From Streptomyces sp. STR69 (lineage in GTDB: Bacteria > Actinomycetota > Actinomycetes > Streptomycetales > Streptomycetaceae): a stretch of 64,000 nucleotides of DNA. The notes beneath the pieces were generated by a model. That model was given only the letters and a program-made list of their open reading frames with translations. It did not search any database and was not told the origin of the DNA. The DNA lies in assembly GCF_024519455.1 (NCBI RefSeq), contig NZ_JALJRY010000019.1, forward strand, positions 62,001 to 126,000, in the 5' to 3' direction. Below are positions 1 through 8,904 of the stretch, piece after piece (within the stretch, counting starts at the first letter, position 1; every line of letters begins with the position of its first letter). The translations under genes were made by a program, and so were the position numbers.

Positions 1-954
1 GCAGCCGTCGCCGTCTTCGGCGCCTTCGCCCTCCTCCACGACCGCCCCGGCCACACCGGCGCCCGCCTGGACGTACCCGGCGTACTGCTCGGCTGCGGCG
101 GACTGGTCGCGATCGTCTACGGCTTCAGCGAGGCAGAGCCACGAGGCTGGACGGACTCCCTGGTCCTGACCCTGTTCGCCGCAGGCGCGCTACTGCTCGC
201 CTCCTTCGTCTGGTGGCAGACAAGGGCACCCAGCCCCCTCCTCCCCCTCCACATCGTCAAGGACCGCAACCGGGCCGGCTGCTTCCTCACGATGGGCCTG
301 GCAGTCATCGGCATGTTCGGCGTGTTCCTCTTCATGACCTACTACCTACAGGTCATCCTCAACTACTCCCCCGTAAAAACCGGCATGGCCTTCCTCCCCC
401 TCACGGTCGCGATCATCATCGGCTCGACCCAGATCTCGGCCCGCCTGATGCACCACGTACCACCGCGCACCCTGATGGTGCCGGGCGCGATCCTGGCCGC
501 AACAGGCATGTCCTTCTTCACCCGCCTGACCGTCAACTCCTCCTACACCACCGAACTCCTCCCCGGCCTGATCCTGATGGGCCTGGGCATGGGCCTGATC
601 TTCATGCCGGTCTTCGCCACAGCCACCGCAGGGGTGGCCCCACAGGACTCGGGCGTGACGTCCGCGACCGTCAACACCTCACAGCAGGTGGGCGGTTCGA
701 TCGGCACGGCCCTGCTCAACACGATCGCCACCACCAGCAGCACGGCCTACATCGCCGCGCACCTCCACACCCCGGCCCAGAAGGCCCTGATCACCAGCAA
801 GGGCATCGTCCACGGCTACACGGTCGCCATCTGGTGGGCCGTAGCCGTAATGCTCCTGGCAGGCCTGGTAGCGGGCCTGATGGTGACGGCACGGGCGCCG
901 AAGCACAACGCACCGGCCCAAGCACCGGTGAACGAGTCGGAGTCGGTGAACTGA
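1..954 (+). CDS. MFS drug exporter, DHA2/EmrB-QacA type (5' truncated by window)
   Basis: Frame 1 is open from the first base, so the N-terminal half lies outside the window. The visible 317 residues are a run of hydrophobic helices with short charged loops, typical of the C-terminal eight or so helices of a 14-TM proton-driven exporter. Recognisable family features are the stretch PLLPLHIVKDRNRAGCFL and the later GVAPQDSGVTSATVNTSQQV followed by GGSIGTALLNTIA, which are hallmarks of the EmrB/QacA branch. The final 20 residues are polar and cytoplasmic. The family pumps lipophilic drugs or small metabolites out across the inner membrane; the substrate cannot be told from sequence. A TetR-type regulator would usually sit upstream, outside this window. 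No gene is seen in the 177 bp after it. Confidence 0.9.
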   Translation, partial: AAVAVFGAFALLHDRPGHTGARLDVPGVLLGCGGLVAIVYGFSEAEPRGWTDSLVLTLFAAGALLLASFVWWQTRAPSPLLPLHIVKDRNRAGCFLTMGLAVIGMFGVFLFMTYYLQVILNYSPVKTGMAFLPLTVAIIIGSTQISARLMHHVPPRTLMVPGAILAATGMSFFTRLTVNSSYTTELLPGLILMGLGMGLIFMPVFATATAGVAPQDSGVTSATVNTSQQVGGSIGTALLNTIATTSSTAYIAAHLHTPAQKALITSKGIVHGYTVAIWWAVAVMLLAGLVAGLMVTARAPKHNAPAQAPVNESESVN

Positions 955-1131
955 TCAGCCGCGTACGGCGCGAAGGTGACGTGTCGGGGGGGGTCCGCCC
1001 GCAGCGGTTGGCGCGTCAACACCACCAGCTTCTCAAGACACCGATTCCGCGCCGTTCCGAGGACGGACACCCCCCGACGCGGCACCGACCCACCACGACG
1101 AACCGGCGAACCACCCACACACCCGCACGTC

Positions 1132-2538
1132 TCAGTGACGCCCGGCCACCCGATCAGCGAACCGCGCCAACCGCGAGGACTCCGCGCCATGCCCGACGAG
1201 TTCACGCCGGTCCGCCGCGCGATAGGTCGCGTACATCCCCTGCACCCCCAGCCAACGAAACGGCTCCGGCTCCCACTTGCGCACCTTGTGGCCGACCCAC
1301 GGAAGGCCGGTGAGATCAGTAGCGCCGCCCTGCCCGGAATCCAGCCGAACCAGATCCCGCAACGTCCGAGCCGCAAGGTTGGCCGTAGCAACCCCCGAGC
1401 CGACGTAACCCCCCGCCCACCCCAGCCCCGTAGACCGATCCAAAGTCACCGTCGCACACCAATCCCGAGGCACCCCGAGCACCCCCGACCAAGCGTGCTC
1501 AACCGGCACCCCAACCAGCGACGGAAAGAACCGCACAAGGATCTCCCGCAACGCCTCGACCGTCGCAGCCTGCGTCCGCCCGTCGTTGTCGGTCTTGGAC
1601 CCGAACCGATACGGCACCCCACGCCCACCCAACGCGATCCGCCCATCGGCAGTCCGCTGCGCATACATGTACGCGTGGGCCATATCCCCCAGCGTCTCCA
1701 GCCCGTCCCACCCCACCGACGCCCACTGCTCTTCACTCAGCGGCGCAGTGGCGATCATCGAGGAGTTCATCGGCAGCCAGGTCCGCCGCTGCCCCTTGAG
1801 ACTCGCGGTGAAGCCCTCCGTACAACGCAGAACATAGGGCGCACGAACACTGCCGTACGGAGTGACAGCGCACCGAGGCCGAATCTCCGTCACGGGCGTC
1901 GACTCACAAATAACAACCCCCAACAACTCGGCCGCCTCCGCCAGCCCCTTCACAAGCTTCACCGGATGCAACCGCGCCCCGTGCGGCGTCCACGCGGACC
2001 CGACCGCGTCCGCAACGCGAATCCGCTCAGCGGTCTCACGAGCGCCGTACAACTCCCGGTCTTTCTCGCCGTACGACAACTCATGCTCGTGAAAGGCCTT
2101 CAGCCGGGCCAACTGCGCAGGCGTACAAGCGACTTCGAGCACGCCACCCCGATGGATGTCGGCGTGGATCCGCTCCTCCTCCGCGACCTTCACGACCTCG
2201 GCAACGGTGTCGTTCATGGCCTTCTGCAGCCGTACCGCAGCTCCCTGGCCATGAAGTTCGGCGTACCGGTCCCGCCCGGCGATCCCGTTGTACAGCCAGC
2301 CACCGTTCCGCCCAGACGCGCCGTACCCGCAGAACTTCTGCTCCAGGACCGTGACGCGAAGAGCAGGATCCGCCTTCTTCAAGTAGTAGGCGGTCCACAG
2401 CCCCGTGTACCCGCCGCCCACGATGACGACGTCGGCGGAAGCGTCACCATCGAGGGGCTCCCGCCGCGCGGGAAGCCCATCGTCCGCGTACCAGAAGGAG
2501 ACGCCACCGTTCACGACACCGCTAGCCGAGCTGCTCAT
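1132..2538 (-). CDS. FAD-dependent amino acid/amine oxidase (DAO family)
   Basis: A 468-residue flavoprotein. Residues about 36-45 hold the dinucleotide-binding motif VVIVGGGYTG, followed by the FAD-ribose acid at the end of the second strand (VTVLEQK). The motif GYGASGRNGGW just after it is characteristic of gamma-glutamylputrescine oxidase and related DadA/PuuB-like oxidases, and the C-terminal GGYVGSGVATANLAARTLRD is the matching FAD-capping segment. Predicted role: oxidative deamination of a secondary or primary amine, or an amino acid, with FAD and O2 in the cytoplasm. The rhomboid-like gene upstream on the same strand ends 9 bp before this start, so the two may be co-transcribed. Substrate not assigned. 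Confidence 0.88.
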   Translation of the reverse strand: MSSSASGVVNGGVSFWYADDGLPARREPLDGDASADVVIVGGGYTGLWTAYYLKKADPALRVTVLEQKFCGYGASGRNGGWLYNGIAGRDRYAELHGQGAAVRLQKAMNDTVAEVVKVAEEERIHADIHRGGVLEVACTPAQLARLKAFHEHELSYGEKDRELYGARETAERIRVADAVGSAWTPHGARLHPVKLVKGLAEAAELLGVVICESTPVTEIRPRCAVTPYGSVRAPYVLRCTEGFTASLKGQRRTWLPMNSSMIATAPLSEEQWASVGWDGLETLGDMAHAYMYAQRTADGRIALGGRGVPYRFGSKTDNDGRTQAATVEALREILVRFFPSLVGVPVEHAWSGVLGVPRDWCATVTLDRSTGLGWAGGYVGSGVATANLAARTLRDLVRLDSGQGGATDLTGLPWVGHKVRKWEPEPFRWLGVQGMYATYRAADRRELVGHGAESSRLARFADRVAGRH

Positions 2539-2547
2539 ATCCGGACG

Positions 2548-3246
2548 CTAACCCCTGAAGGCGGCCACTGTCTCCTTCGGATTCCATGCTTTTCCGCAGC
2601 CCCTGACCAGCGGATAACACGCCAGGCCGATCGCCATGGAGGTGAAATGCCCGAGATCGGTGAACGTCCGATGGGTAGCCAAGGGCACCCCGTAAACCAC
2701 GAGCACCACCACCAGATACACATACCGCCAAGGCACAGCGATCCGATAGACCAGCACCCCCACCACCCCCGCCAGCGCGTAACTCACCCCGATATCAAGG
2801 GTGTCAAGAGACGACCGCGGCGCCATCCCATTCTTCACGGCCCACAACAGCGCCCCCTCACTGATCAACGAGGCAAGCACATGCGCGGCCACACACACCA
2901 TCAGCCACCGCGCCGTCCCGAGCCACCGCTCCGCCTGCGCATGGAACACCGTGTACAGCACGGCGTACGGCAGCCAGCGCCCCCCGTCGATCCACATCGC
3001 GCTCGCGAACAGCACCCGCACCGGGTTGTTCGACAGCTCGTGGATGTTGGTGGACCGCTGCCGCAGGAACTCCTGCTCGAACTCGGGCGACATGTGATGC
3101 ATGGCGACCGTGGTGACAAAGAGAATCCCCAGCCAGACATACGTGCCGGGAGCGCTGCGGACGTACGCCCACACCCTGTCGAGGCCCCGGATAATTCGCA
3201 TGAGCCGATTCACGCACGCCAGTATCGTCCCGGGCGTGATCGACAT
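2548..3246 (-). CDS. Rhomboid-like integral membrane protein
   Basis: About 232 residues with five or six hydrophobic segments. The pattern matches the rhomboid-like proteins common in Streptomyces: a short cytoplasmic N-terminus, a first helix GTYVWLGILFVTTVAM, and a long external loop containing HHMSPEFEQEFLRQRSTN. Segments holding GGRWLPYAVLYTVFHAQAE and DIGVSYALAGVVGVLVY follow. The classic protease motif GxSG and the catalytic histidine are not clear, although DIGVSYAL sits where GASGA would be, so proteolytic activity is doubtful. The reading frame extends upstream to 3453, but the residues there do not look membrane- or family-like; ATG at 3246 is chosen, with ATG at 3201 an alternative. 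Transcribed toward the oxidase gene and divergent from the MFS gene at 3405. Confidence 0.72.
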   Translation of the reverse strand: MSITPGTILACVNRLMRIIRGLDRVWAYVRSAPGTYVWLGILFVTTVAMHHMSPEFEQEFLRQRSTNIHELSNNPVRVLFASAMWIDGGRWLPYAVLYTVFHAQAERWLGTARWLMVCVAAHVLASLISEGALLWAVKNGMAPRSSLDTLDIGVSYALAGVVGVLVYRIAVPWRYVYLVVVLVVYGVPLATHRTFTDLGHFTSMAIGLACYPLVRGCGKAWNPKETVAAFRG

Positions 3247-3404
3247 TCCGGCCGAACTCACGGCTCCACCGACCGCACAACGGACCACCGGCAGACACAA
3301 CCCCTGGTTGTACACGACCCACGAGCGGGTTGTTTGACCCCCGACAGCACCACTCGCTTGGATCCCTGAGGTCAACACGAGGTTGTGCGACACAGGGAGC
3401 GCAG

Positions 3405-4652
3405 GTGGGCAGACAGAAGCTGGGCCGACAGTTCGGCTGGCTGTGGGCAGCATTCGCGGTCAGTTCATACGGCACCGGCCTGGGCTTCGGCGCCTTCTCC
3501 GTGCTGGCGATCCTCGTACTGCACTCCGGCCCGACCCAGGTAGCGGTACTGGCCGCCTCAGGCCGGGCAGTGGGTTCACTGATCGCGGTACCACTCGGCC
3601 CCTGGGTGGAGTTCCGCCGCAAACGACCGGTGATGATCGCGATGGACCTGACCCGCTTCGCGGCCCTGCTGAGCATCCCGGTCGCCTACGCGCTCGGCGG
3701 ACTCACCTTCACCCAACTCCTCCTCGTCTCGATCACCGTCGCCACCGCGAACATCGCCTTCAACGCGGCCGGCGGCGCATACCTGAAATCCCTCATCGCC
3801 CCCGAGAACCTGCTCGTCGCGAACGCCCGCTTCGAGTCCACGACTTGGACCTCGACCATGCTCGGCCCTCCACTGGGCGGCGCCGCGATCGGCCTGTTCG
3901 GCCCGGTGACGACCGTAGTGGCCGATGCCACGAGCTACCTGCTCTCGGCCCTGGGCATCCGCGCCATCGGCGGAACGGAACCGCGCCCCGAGCGAACCGG
4001 CGCACCACAACTCCGCGCGGGCGACCTGCTGAACGGCTGGCGCTACATCCTCGCCCACCCCACCCTGCGCCCACTGCTCCTCAACGCGATGACGGTCAAC
4101 GCCCTGATCATGGCCTCCGAGCCCTTGCTCGCCGTACTCCTGCTGGGCCGTCTCGGATTCGCGCCCTGGCAGTTCGCGCTCGCGCTCGCGGCCTCCTCCG
4201 GCGCCGGCGGCTTCATCGGCTCACGCCTCGCACGCCCGCTCGCGGCCCGCTTCGGACAGCACAGGGTGCTGCTCACCGCCGGGGCACTGCGCGCGTGCTG
4301 GCCGATCGGCCTGGCGTTCGTCGGCCCCGGAGTCCCCGGGATGCTCCTGGTGACCGCCGTCCAACTCGGCCTGGTGACCTGCATCGGCGTCTTCAACCCC
4401 CTCCTCGCCACCGCCCGCCTCACCCAGACCGCCCCCGACCGGGTGGCCCGCACACTCACGGCATGGTCGGTCAGCACCAGCGCGGCGATCGCGCTGACGA
4501 CGGCCGCGTGGGGATGGGTGGCCGCGGCCACGACCCCCCGCACAGCGATCGCACTCGCCGGGGTCCTCCTCCTGGCCAGCCCGCTCCTCCTCCCCCGGCG
4601 CGAGCCCGCCGAGCGGGACACGGACCCGAGCCCGTCTACCCTCTCCGCATGA
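3405..4652 (+). CDS. MFS transporter (12-TM exporter)
   Basis: 415 residues with about 12 hydrophobic helices. The start GTG at 3405 is preceded by GGGAG at 3394-3398 and begins VGRQKLGRQFGWLWAAFAVS; the frame upstream of it is not protein-like. The loop between helices 2 and 3 has VEFRRKRPVMIAMDLTR, the charged cytoplasmic loop expected of MFS exporters of the MefE/enterobactin-exporter-like group, and helix 5 has NARFESTTWTSTMLGPPLGG. Expected to expel a small molecule across the inner membrane using the proton gradient. Its stop overlaps the ATG of the next gene (ATGA), so the acetyltransferase is probably translationally coupled. Confidence 0.88.
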   Translation: MGRQKLGRQFGWLWAAFAVSSYGTGLGFGAFSVLAILVLHSGPTQVAVLAASGRAVGSLIAVPLGPWVEFRRKRPVMIAMDLTRFAALLSIPVAYALGGLTFTQLLLVSITVATANIAFNAAGGAYLKSLIAPENLLVANARFESTTWTSTMLGPPLGGAAIGLFGPVTTVVADATSYLLSALGIRAIGGTEPRPERTGAPQLRAGDLLNGWRYILAHPTLRPLLLNAMTVNALIMASEPLLAVLLLGRLGFAPWQFALALAASSGAGGFIGSRLARPLAARFGQHRVLLTAGALRACWPIGLAFVGPGVPGMLLVTAVQLGLVTCIGVFNPLLATARLTQTAPDRVARTLTAWSVSTSAAIALTTAAWGWVAAATTPRTAIALAGVLLLASPLLLPRREPAERDTDPSPSTLSA

Positions 4653-5125
4653 TCCGCACCGCGATCCCCACCGACATCCCCTTCATCCACGCCCTGATCC
4701 GCGAACTCGCCACCTACGAGAAGGAACCCCAGGAGGCGAGGGCCACCCCGGAACAGCTCCACGAGGCCCTCTTCGGCGAACAGCCCGGCGCCCACGCCCA
4801 CATCGCGACCGACGACACCACCGGCGAACCGGTCGGCTTCGCGCTGTGGTTCCTCAACTTCTCGACCTGGCGCGGAGTCCACGGCATCTACCTGGAGGAC
4901 CTCTACGTCCGCCCCACCGCCCGCGGCGCCGGCCACGGCAAGGCCCTCCTCACCGAACTCGCCCGTATCTGCGTCGCCCGCGGCTACGAACGCCTGGAGT
5001 GGTCCGTCCTCAACTGGAACACCCCGTCGATCGCCTTCTACGAGGCACTGGGCGCCCGCCCCCAGGACGAATGGACGGTGTACCGCCTGACGGACGACGC
5101 ACTGACCGCACTGGCCAGGAACTGA
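4649..5125 (+). CDS. GNAT family N-acetyltransferase (diamine acetyltransferase-like)
   Basis: 158 residues, starting at an ATG that overlaps the stop of the MFS gene. The layout is that of a complete single-domain GNAT: N-terminal IRTAIPTDIPFIHALIREL, the strand-4 substrate region ALWFLNFSTWRGVHGIYLED, the acetyl-CoA pyrophosphate loop PTARGAGHGKALL (motif A, Q/RxxGxG/A) and the C-terminal NWNTPSIAFYEALGA. The NFSTWRG and YLEDLYVRP segments are typical of the spermidine/spermine or diamine acetyltransferase branch. Coupling to an exporter suggests modification and export of the same compound, an inference. The last codons are tandemly duplicated downstream (see repeat at 5095-5185). Confidence 0.88.
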   Translation: MIRTAIPTDIPFIHALIRELATYEKEPQEARATPEQLHEALFGEQPGAHAHIATDDTTGEPVGFALWFLNFSTWRGVHGIYLEDLYVRPTARGAGHGKALLTELARICVARGYERLEWSVLNWNTPSIAFYEALGARPQDEWTVYRLTDDALTALARN

Positions 5126-5185
5126 AGGCACTGACCGGGAACTGACCGCACTGACCGGAAGCTGAACGCAATGGCCGGAAGCCGA
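5095..5185. repeat. Tandem duplication of the GNAT gene 3' end (about 4 units of 19-21 bp)
   Basis: The end of the acetyltransferase gene, including its stop codon, is followed by three degenerate copies of the same sequence: CACTGGCCAGGAACTGA, CACTGACCGGGAACTGA, CACTGACCGGAAGCTGA and CAATGGCCGGAAGCCGA. The period is close to 20 bp. Copies two and three keep a TGA at the same phase. Nothing else is seen in the gap before the next start at 5247. Confidence 0.8.
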
Positions 5186-5246
5186 GTGGAGACCGACGAC
5201 GCAAATCCGCCCACACGATCCCGCCCGGACTGGGCAGGGTCCCCGC

Positions 5247-6206
5247 ATGAGCTTCACGAATTCGCCGACTTTCCTACCGGGCCTCGAACTCTCCCGCCGC
5301 TTCTACACAGAAACCGTCCGCCCCCTCCTGGAAGAGACCGCCCCCGCCCTCCCCCACTCCGCCGCCCGCATCGGCGCCGGCTCCGAGGTCCTCGGCTACG
5401 ACACCCCCCGCTCACAGAACGACACCTGGGGCCCGCGACTCCAACTCTTCCTCCGCCCCCGGGACTTACCCCGGCACGCGGGCCGTATCAGACACCACCT
5501 CGCCGAACACCTCCCGAGAACGTTCCACGGCCACCCCACCCACCACTGCGTCGAAGTCACCCACACCACGGCCTGGTTCACCGACACCCTCGGCTTCGAC
5601 CCGGCCCACGCCATAACGCCCGCCGACTGGCTGGCCACCCCCACCCACCTCCTCACGGAGGTCACCGGGGGCGCGGTGTTCCACGACGGCCTCCACCAAC
5701 TCGGCCCCCTGCGCCACACCTTGCGCTGGTACCCCCACGACATCTGGCTGCACGTCCTGGCCCGCGAGTGGCAGCACATCACCGAACGTGAAGCCTTCGT
5801 GGGCCGCTGCGGCGAGGTGGGCGACGAACTGGGCTCCGCCATGAACGCGGCCCACCTGACCCGCCGCCTGATGCGCCTGTGCCTCCTCATGGACCGCCGC
5901 TACCCGCCGTACGACAAATGGCTGGGCACCGCCTTCGCCCGTACGACGGCCGGCCACCGTCTCACCCCGGTCCTCACGGCCGCCCTCGCCGCCACCGACT
6001 GGCACACCCGCGAGAAACACCTGGCCTACGCCTACGAAGCCGTAGCAGGCATCCACAACCAACTGAACCTGACCGACCGCGTCGCCCCGGCCACCCGCCC
6101 GCACCCCTCCGGACCGTTCCGCGTCCTGGACGCCGAACGCTTCACCGCCGCCCTGCTCGCCCGCATCACGGACCCGGCGTTGAGACACCTGCCCGAGCGG
6201 TGCTGA
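5247..6206 (+). CDS. DUF4037 domain-containing protein (nucleotidyltransferase-like fold)
   Basis: 319 residues. The N-terminal 80 residues contain AARIGAGSEVLGYDTPRSQN followed by DTWGPRLQLFL, the GS...D...WGPR signature of DUF4037 proteins, whose N-terminal domain resembles a nucleotidyltransferase. The middle has the conserved stretch LRHTLRWYPHDIWLHVLA, then REAFVGRCGEVGDELGSA and the helical C-terminal part with PPYDKWLGTAF. These are the usual DUF4037 landmarks and the length is normal. The family's substrate is not known to me; kanamycin nucleotidyltransferase-like activity has been suggested from the fold only. Stand-alone gene; the sequence after it is the remains of an ABC importer. 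Confidence 0.83.
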   Translation: MSFTNSPTFLPGLELSRRFYTETVRPLLEETAPALPHSAARIGAGSEVLGYDTPRSQNDTWGPRLQLFLRPRDLPRHAGRIRHHLAEHLPRTFHGHPTHHCVEVTHTTAWFTDTLGFDPAHAITPADWLATPTHLLTEVTGGAVFHDGLHQLGPLRHTLRWYPHDIWLHVLAREWQHITEREAFVGRCGEVGDELGSAMNAAHLTRRLMRLCLLMDRRYPPYDKWLGTAFARTTAGHRLTPVLTAALAATDWHTREKHLAYAYEAVAGIHNQLNLTDRVAPATRPHPSGPFRVLDAERFTAALLARITDPALRHLPERC

Positions 6207-6410
6207 CCACGCTCCACCGCTCGTCGATGACGGCGGTGGCACGGGCCGTCCCCTCCGACCTGCGCGAGCCCATGGACGACCTCGGCGTCACCGGCGGGAT
6301 CACCGCGTCCGGCGGCGCCTGGAACGCCGGGTCGCCGTGATGAGCGTCTACGTCGTCGCCCTGAACCGGCTGCTGTGGCGCCGCCCGTACCGGCTGGCCG
6401 AGGCCGCTAC
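6207..6410 (+). pseudogene. Remnant of an ABC permease (nitrate/sulfonate/taurine type)
   Basis: Two pieces of a permease C-terminus survive in different frames. The first, ending at 6340, reads DDLGVTGGITASGGAWNAGS, close to the conserved ...VTGxxTAxGGAWNASIVAE of NitT/TauT-type permeases. The second begins in frame 1 at 6337 and reads SVYVVALNRLLWRRPYRLAE, the typical last helix and tail of the same permeases (MSxxVVxxNRxxWRRLYxLAE). The segment between, which should carry about 20 residues, is missing. No start codon or upstream two-thirds of the gene is present. The decayed ATPase gene follows directly. Confidence 0.72.
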
Positions 6411-6453
6411 TCCCTCTGAACTCCCCTCCCACAGAACATATTTGGAGCACGTC

Positions 6454-7117
6454 ATGGTGCTGAACACCCTGCGCAACCTCCGCGCAGACCGGGCCGCCCG
6501 CGCCGGCCGCGCCCACCTCACCGCCGAGCGGACCCGCCCTGCCGACGGCGAACTGCCCGTCCCGTCCGGCATCGACCTCCAGGTCCGCGCCGGTGAAGTC
6601 GTCGCCCTGCTGGGCAAGTCGGGCTCGGGCAAGTCGACGCTGCTGCGCTGCATGGCCGGTCTCGTACCCGCCGGCTCCGGCACCGTCACCTACAAGAACA
6701 CCCCGCTCACCGGCGCCAACCCGGGCACGGCCATGGTGTTCCAGACCTTCGCCCTGCTGCCCTGGCCGAGCGTGCGGACGCGGCCCGCCAGGCCATCGAC
6801 CTGATCGGCCTGGACGGCTTCGAGTCCGCCTACCCGAAGGAGCTGTCCGGCGGCATGCGCCAACGCGTCGGCTTCGCACGGGCGTTGGTCGTCGAACCGG
6901 ACGTCCCGATGATGGACGAGCCGTTCTCCGCCCTCGACGTACTGGCCGCCGAGAACCTGCGCGGCGAGCTGCTGGTCACCCACAACATCGAGGAGGCCGT
7001 GCTGATGGCCGACCGGATCGTGGTCCTCGGCGCCCGCCCCTACGGCACGATCCGCGAGGCCTTCGAGGTCGGTCTCGACCGGCAACTACGCTACCGGCGG
7101 CAGGCGTTCGCGCGGGC
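6454..7117 (+). pseudogene. Decayed ABC ATP-binding subunit (NitT/TauT-type)
   Basis: ATG at 6454 opens a frame with Walker A LLGKSGSGKSTLLRCMAGL and NPGTAMVFQTFALLPW. At about 6771 roughly 18 codons are missing and the frame shifts. Translation resumes in frame as AERADAARQAIDLIGLDGFE, then the signature ELSGGMRQRVGFARAL and Walker B VPMMDEPFSALDVL. A second, in-frame deletion removes the segment between NLRGELL and VTHNIEEAVLMADRIVVLG. The remaining C-terminus GARPYGTIREAFEVGLDR is cut short and runs into the 3' end of corA at 7120. Two deletions, a frameshift and a lost C-terminal domain make this a pseudogene. It would have energised uptake of nitrate, sulfonate or a thiamin precursor. 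Confidence 0.83.
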
Positions 7118-7119
7118 CG

Positions 7120-8214
7120 TCAGAGCCAGCCGTTGCGTTTGAAGGTGCGGTACAGGAGGAGGCAGGCGGTGGCGATGACGCCGAGCACGAGGGGATAGCC
7201 GAAAGCCCAGCGGAGTTCCGGCATGTGGTCGTAGTTCATGCCGTACACGCCGCACAGCATGGTCGGTACGGCGACGATCGCCGCCCAGGAGGTGATCTTG
7301 CGGGCACTCTCGTTCTGGGCCACGGCGACCTGCGCGAGGTGGGCCTGCAGGATGGAGTCGAGCAGCGAGCCGAAAGACGTGATCTGCTCGGTGACGCGGG
7401 CCAAGTGGTCGGCCACGTCCCGGAAGTAGGCCCGTATCTCCGGGTCGACGGCGCGCAGGTGCCTGGTGGAAAGCACCTCCAGGGGCCGGGAGAGAGGGAC
7501 CACGGCCCGCTTCAACTCAAGCAGTTCACGCTTGAGTTGGTAGCTGCGGCCCGCATCCGTGCTCTGGGAACCCTGCGGGGAGAAGACCTCGGACTCGACC
7601 TCGTTGATGTCGTCCTGGATGGCGTCGGTGACGGTCAGATAGTCGTCGACGACGTGGTCGGCGATGGCGTGCAGCACTGCGGACGGGCCCTTGGCCAGTT
7701 GTTCGGGAACCGCTTCCAGGTCTTCCCGCAGGGGGCCCAGGGAACCGTGGCGTCCGTGGCGGACGGTGACCACGAAGTCGGGCCCGGTGAAGACCATGAT
7801 CTCGCCGGTGTCGACGACCTCGCTGGTGGCGGTGAGCTGCTCGTGTTCGACGTAGGTGACCGTCTTGAAGACGGCGAACAGCACGTCGTCGTACTGCTCC
7901 AACTTGGGCCGCTGATGGGCCTGTACGGCGTCTTCGACGGCGAGCGGGTGCAGGCCGAAGACTTCGGCGACCTGGGCGAACTCCGTCCCGCTCGGTTCGT
8001 GCAGGCCGAGCCAGACGAAGCCGTGGCCGTGTCTGCGTACCTGATGGACGGCTTCCTCGACCGTGTCCGTGTCGGGCAGGCGTACACCGTCGCGGTAGAT
8101 CACGCAGTTGACCACCGCGGAGCCGAGCGGAGAGCGGGCCGGGTGACTGAGGTCCACGCGACGCCGGCGCCCGGCCAGGCGGGCCACTCTGCGCAGGTTG
8201 CCGACCATCGACAT
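7120..8214 (-). CDS. corA: CorA-family magnesium/divalent cation transporter
   Basis: 364 residues. Start ATG at 8214 has GGAGAG seven bases upstream; the longer frame to 8298 is not supported. The first 290 residues form the acidic, helical cytoplasmic domain (GLHEPSGTEFAQVAEVFGLH, VEDAVQAHQRPKLEQYDDVL). Two C-terminal membrane helices follow, with the defining selectivity motif YGMN between them (MLCGVYGMNYDHMPELRWAF). The last helix ends LLLYRTFKRNGWL, with the basic tail expected for CorA. The protein forms pentameric Mg2+ channels in the inner membrane. Single-gene unit; its 3' end abuts the decayed ABC ATPase on the other strand. Confidence 0.92.
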   Translation of the reverse strand: MSMVGNLRRVARLAGRRRRVDLSHPARSPLGSAVVNCVIYRDGVRLPDTDTVEEAVHQVRRHGHGFVWLGLHEPSGTEFAQVAEVFGLHPLAVEDAVQAHQRPKLEQYDDVLFAVFKTVTYVEHEQLTATSEVVDTGEIMVFTGPDFVVTVRHGRHGSLGPLREDLEAVPEQLAKGPSAVLHAIADHVVDDYLTVTDAIQDDINEVESEVFSPQGSQSTDAGRSYQLKRELLELKRAVVPLSRPLEVLSTRHLRAVDPEIRAYFRDVADHLARVTEQITSFGSLLDSILQAHLAQVAVAQNESARKITSWAAIVAVPTMLCGVYGMNYDHMPELRWAFGYPLVLGVIATACLLLYRTFKRNGWL

Positions 8215-8406
8215 GCGGGACTCTCCTTCACCGGCTTCGGACAGTGTGCCAGGAGACGGCAACGAGTCCGGCGGGCAGCCGGAAGACCCGCACATCACCA
8301 GGTCAGTCCCCGCTGCGGGGGATCCTTCGGGCTGGGCCTACCATCCATCCACATAACCATGGACGTCTGCCGCGCGCGGACGTATGCGCCATTAAGGGGT
8401 ACTTCT

Positions 8407-8835
8407 GTGAAATCCGCGAGGCAGAAATGGAGGTCGCGGCTGGGGTTGATCGTCTTGCTGGCAGGGCTGGCCACCTGGTTGGGGGTCATCTGCTACTCGA
8501 TCGCCACTGAGCCCCCCAAGGGAGCCCCGAACCTTCAGGCGCTTCGGGCGGATGTACAGAAGGCCCTCCGCGACGAGGACGGCGACACACTGCAGAACCT
8601 CTTCGACGAGGACACGGTCTCCGACGGCTACGCCGGGAGTTACGTCAAGAAGCTGGGCCCGAAGCCGGTGGCCTCCCTGCAGGCAGTGGTGAAGCGCCAG
8701 TACGGGGCGTCCTTCGTGGTCGTCAGCGGTACGGCTGGTCAACGCCCGCTGTGCACCGCGTGGCAGGTCAAGGAGAAGGACGGCAGGCAGCAGCTCGACG
8801 GAGTGGCGCCCGCCTGGAATCTCTGCTCCGGCTGA
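8407..8835 (+). CDS. Small membrane-anchored protein, function unknown
   Basis: 142 residues from GTG at 8407, with AAGGGG about eight bases upstream. Residues about 12-32 (LGLIVLLAGLATWLGVICYS) form one membrane helix or uncleaved signal after a basic N-terminus. The remaining 105 residues are an extracytoplasmic domain containing LRADVQKALRDEDGDTLQNL, a pattern seen in small NTF2-like or DUF-type accessory domains. Two cysteines near the end (PLCTAW, WNLCSG) could form a disulfide outside the cell. No family recognised. A hairpin terminator follows at 8841-8875. Confidence 0.7.
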   Translation: MKSARQKWRSRLGLIVLLAGLATWLGVICYSIATEPPKGAPNLQALRADVQKALRDEDGDTLQNLFDEDTVSDGYAGSYVKKLGPKPVASLQAVVKRQYGASFVVVSGTAGQRPLCTAWQVKEKDGRQQLDGVAPAWNLCSG

Positions 8836-8840
8836 CCCGG

Positions 8841-8875
8841 GGTGCCGGACCGTTCCTGCTCATCGGTCCGGCACC
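8841..8875. terminator. Hairpin between convergent genes
   Basis: GGTGCCGGACC at 8841-8851 is the exact inverse of GGTCCGGCACC at 8865-8875, with a 13-base loop. It lies between the ends of the 142-residue membrane protein and the convergent six-cysteine protein, so it can serve both. No T-run is visible. Confidence 0.7.
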
Positions 8876-8904
8876 CGGTTCTACGATCCCCCGATATCAG
8901 TCGG

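Noticed and set aside
976..3369. 797-codon open frame on the plus strand
   Set aside because: It is the reverse of the oxidase and rhomboid-like genes; composition is Pro/Arg/His-rich and has no family resemblance.
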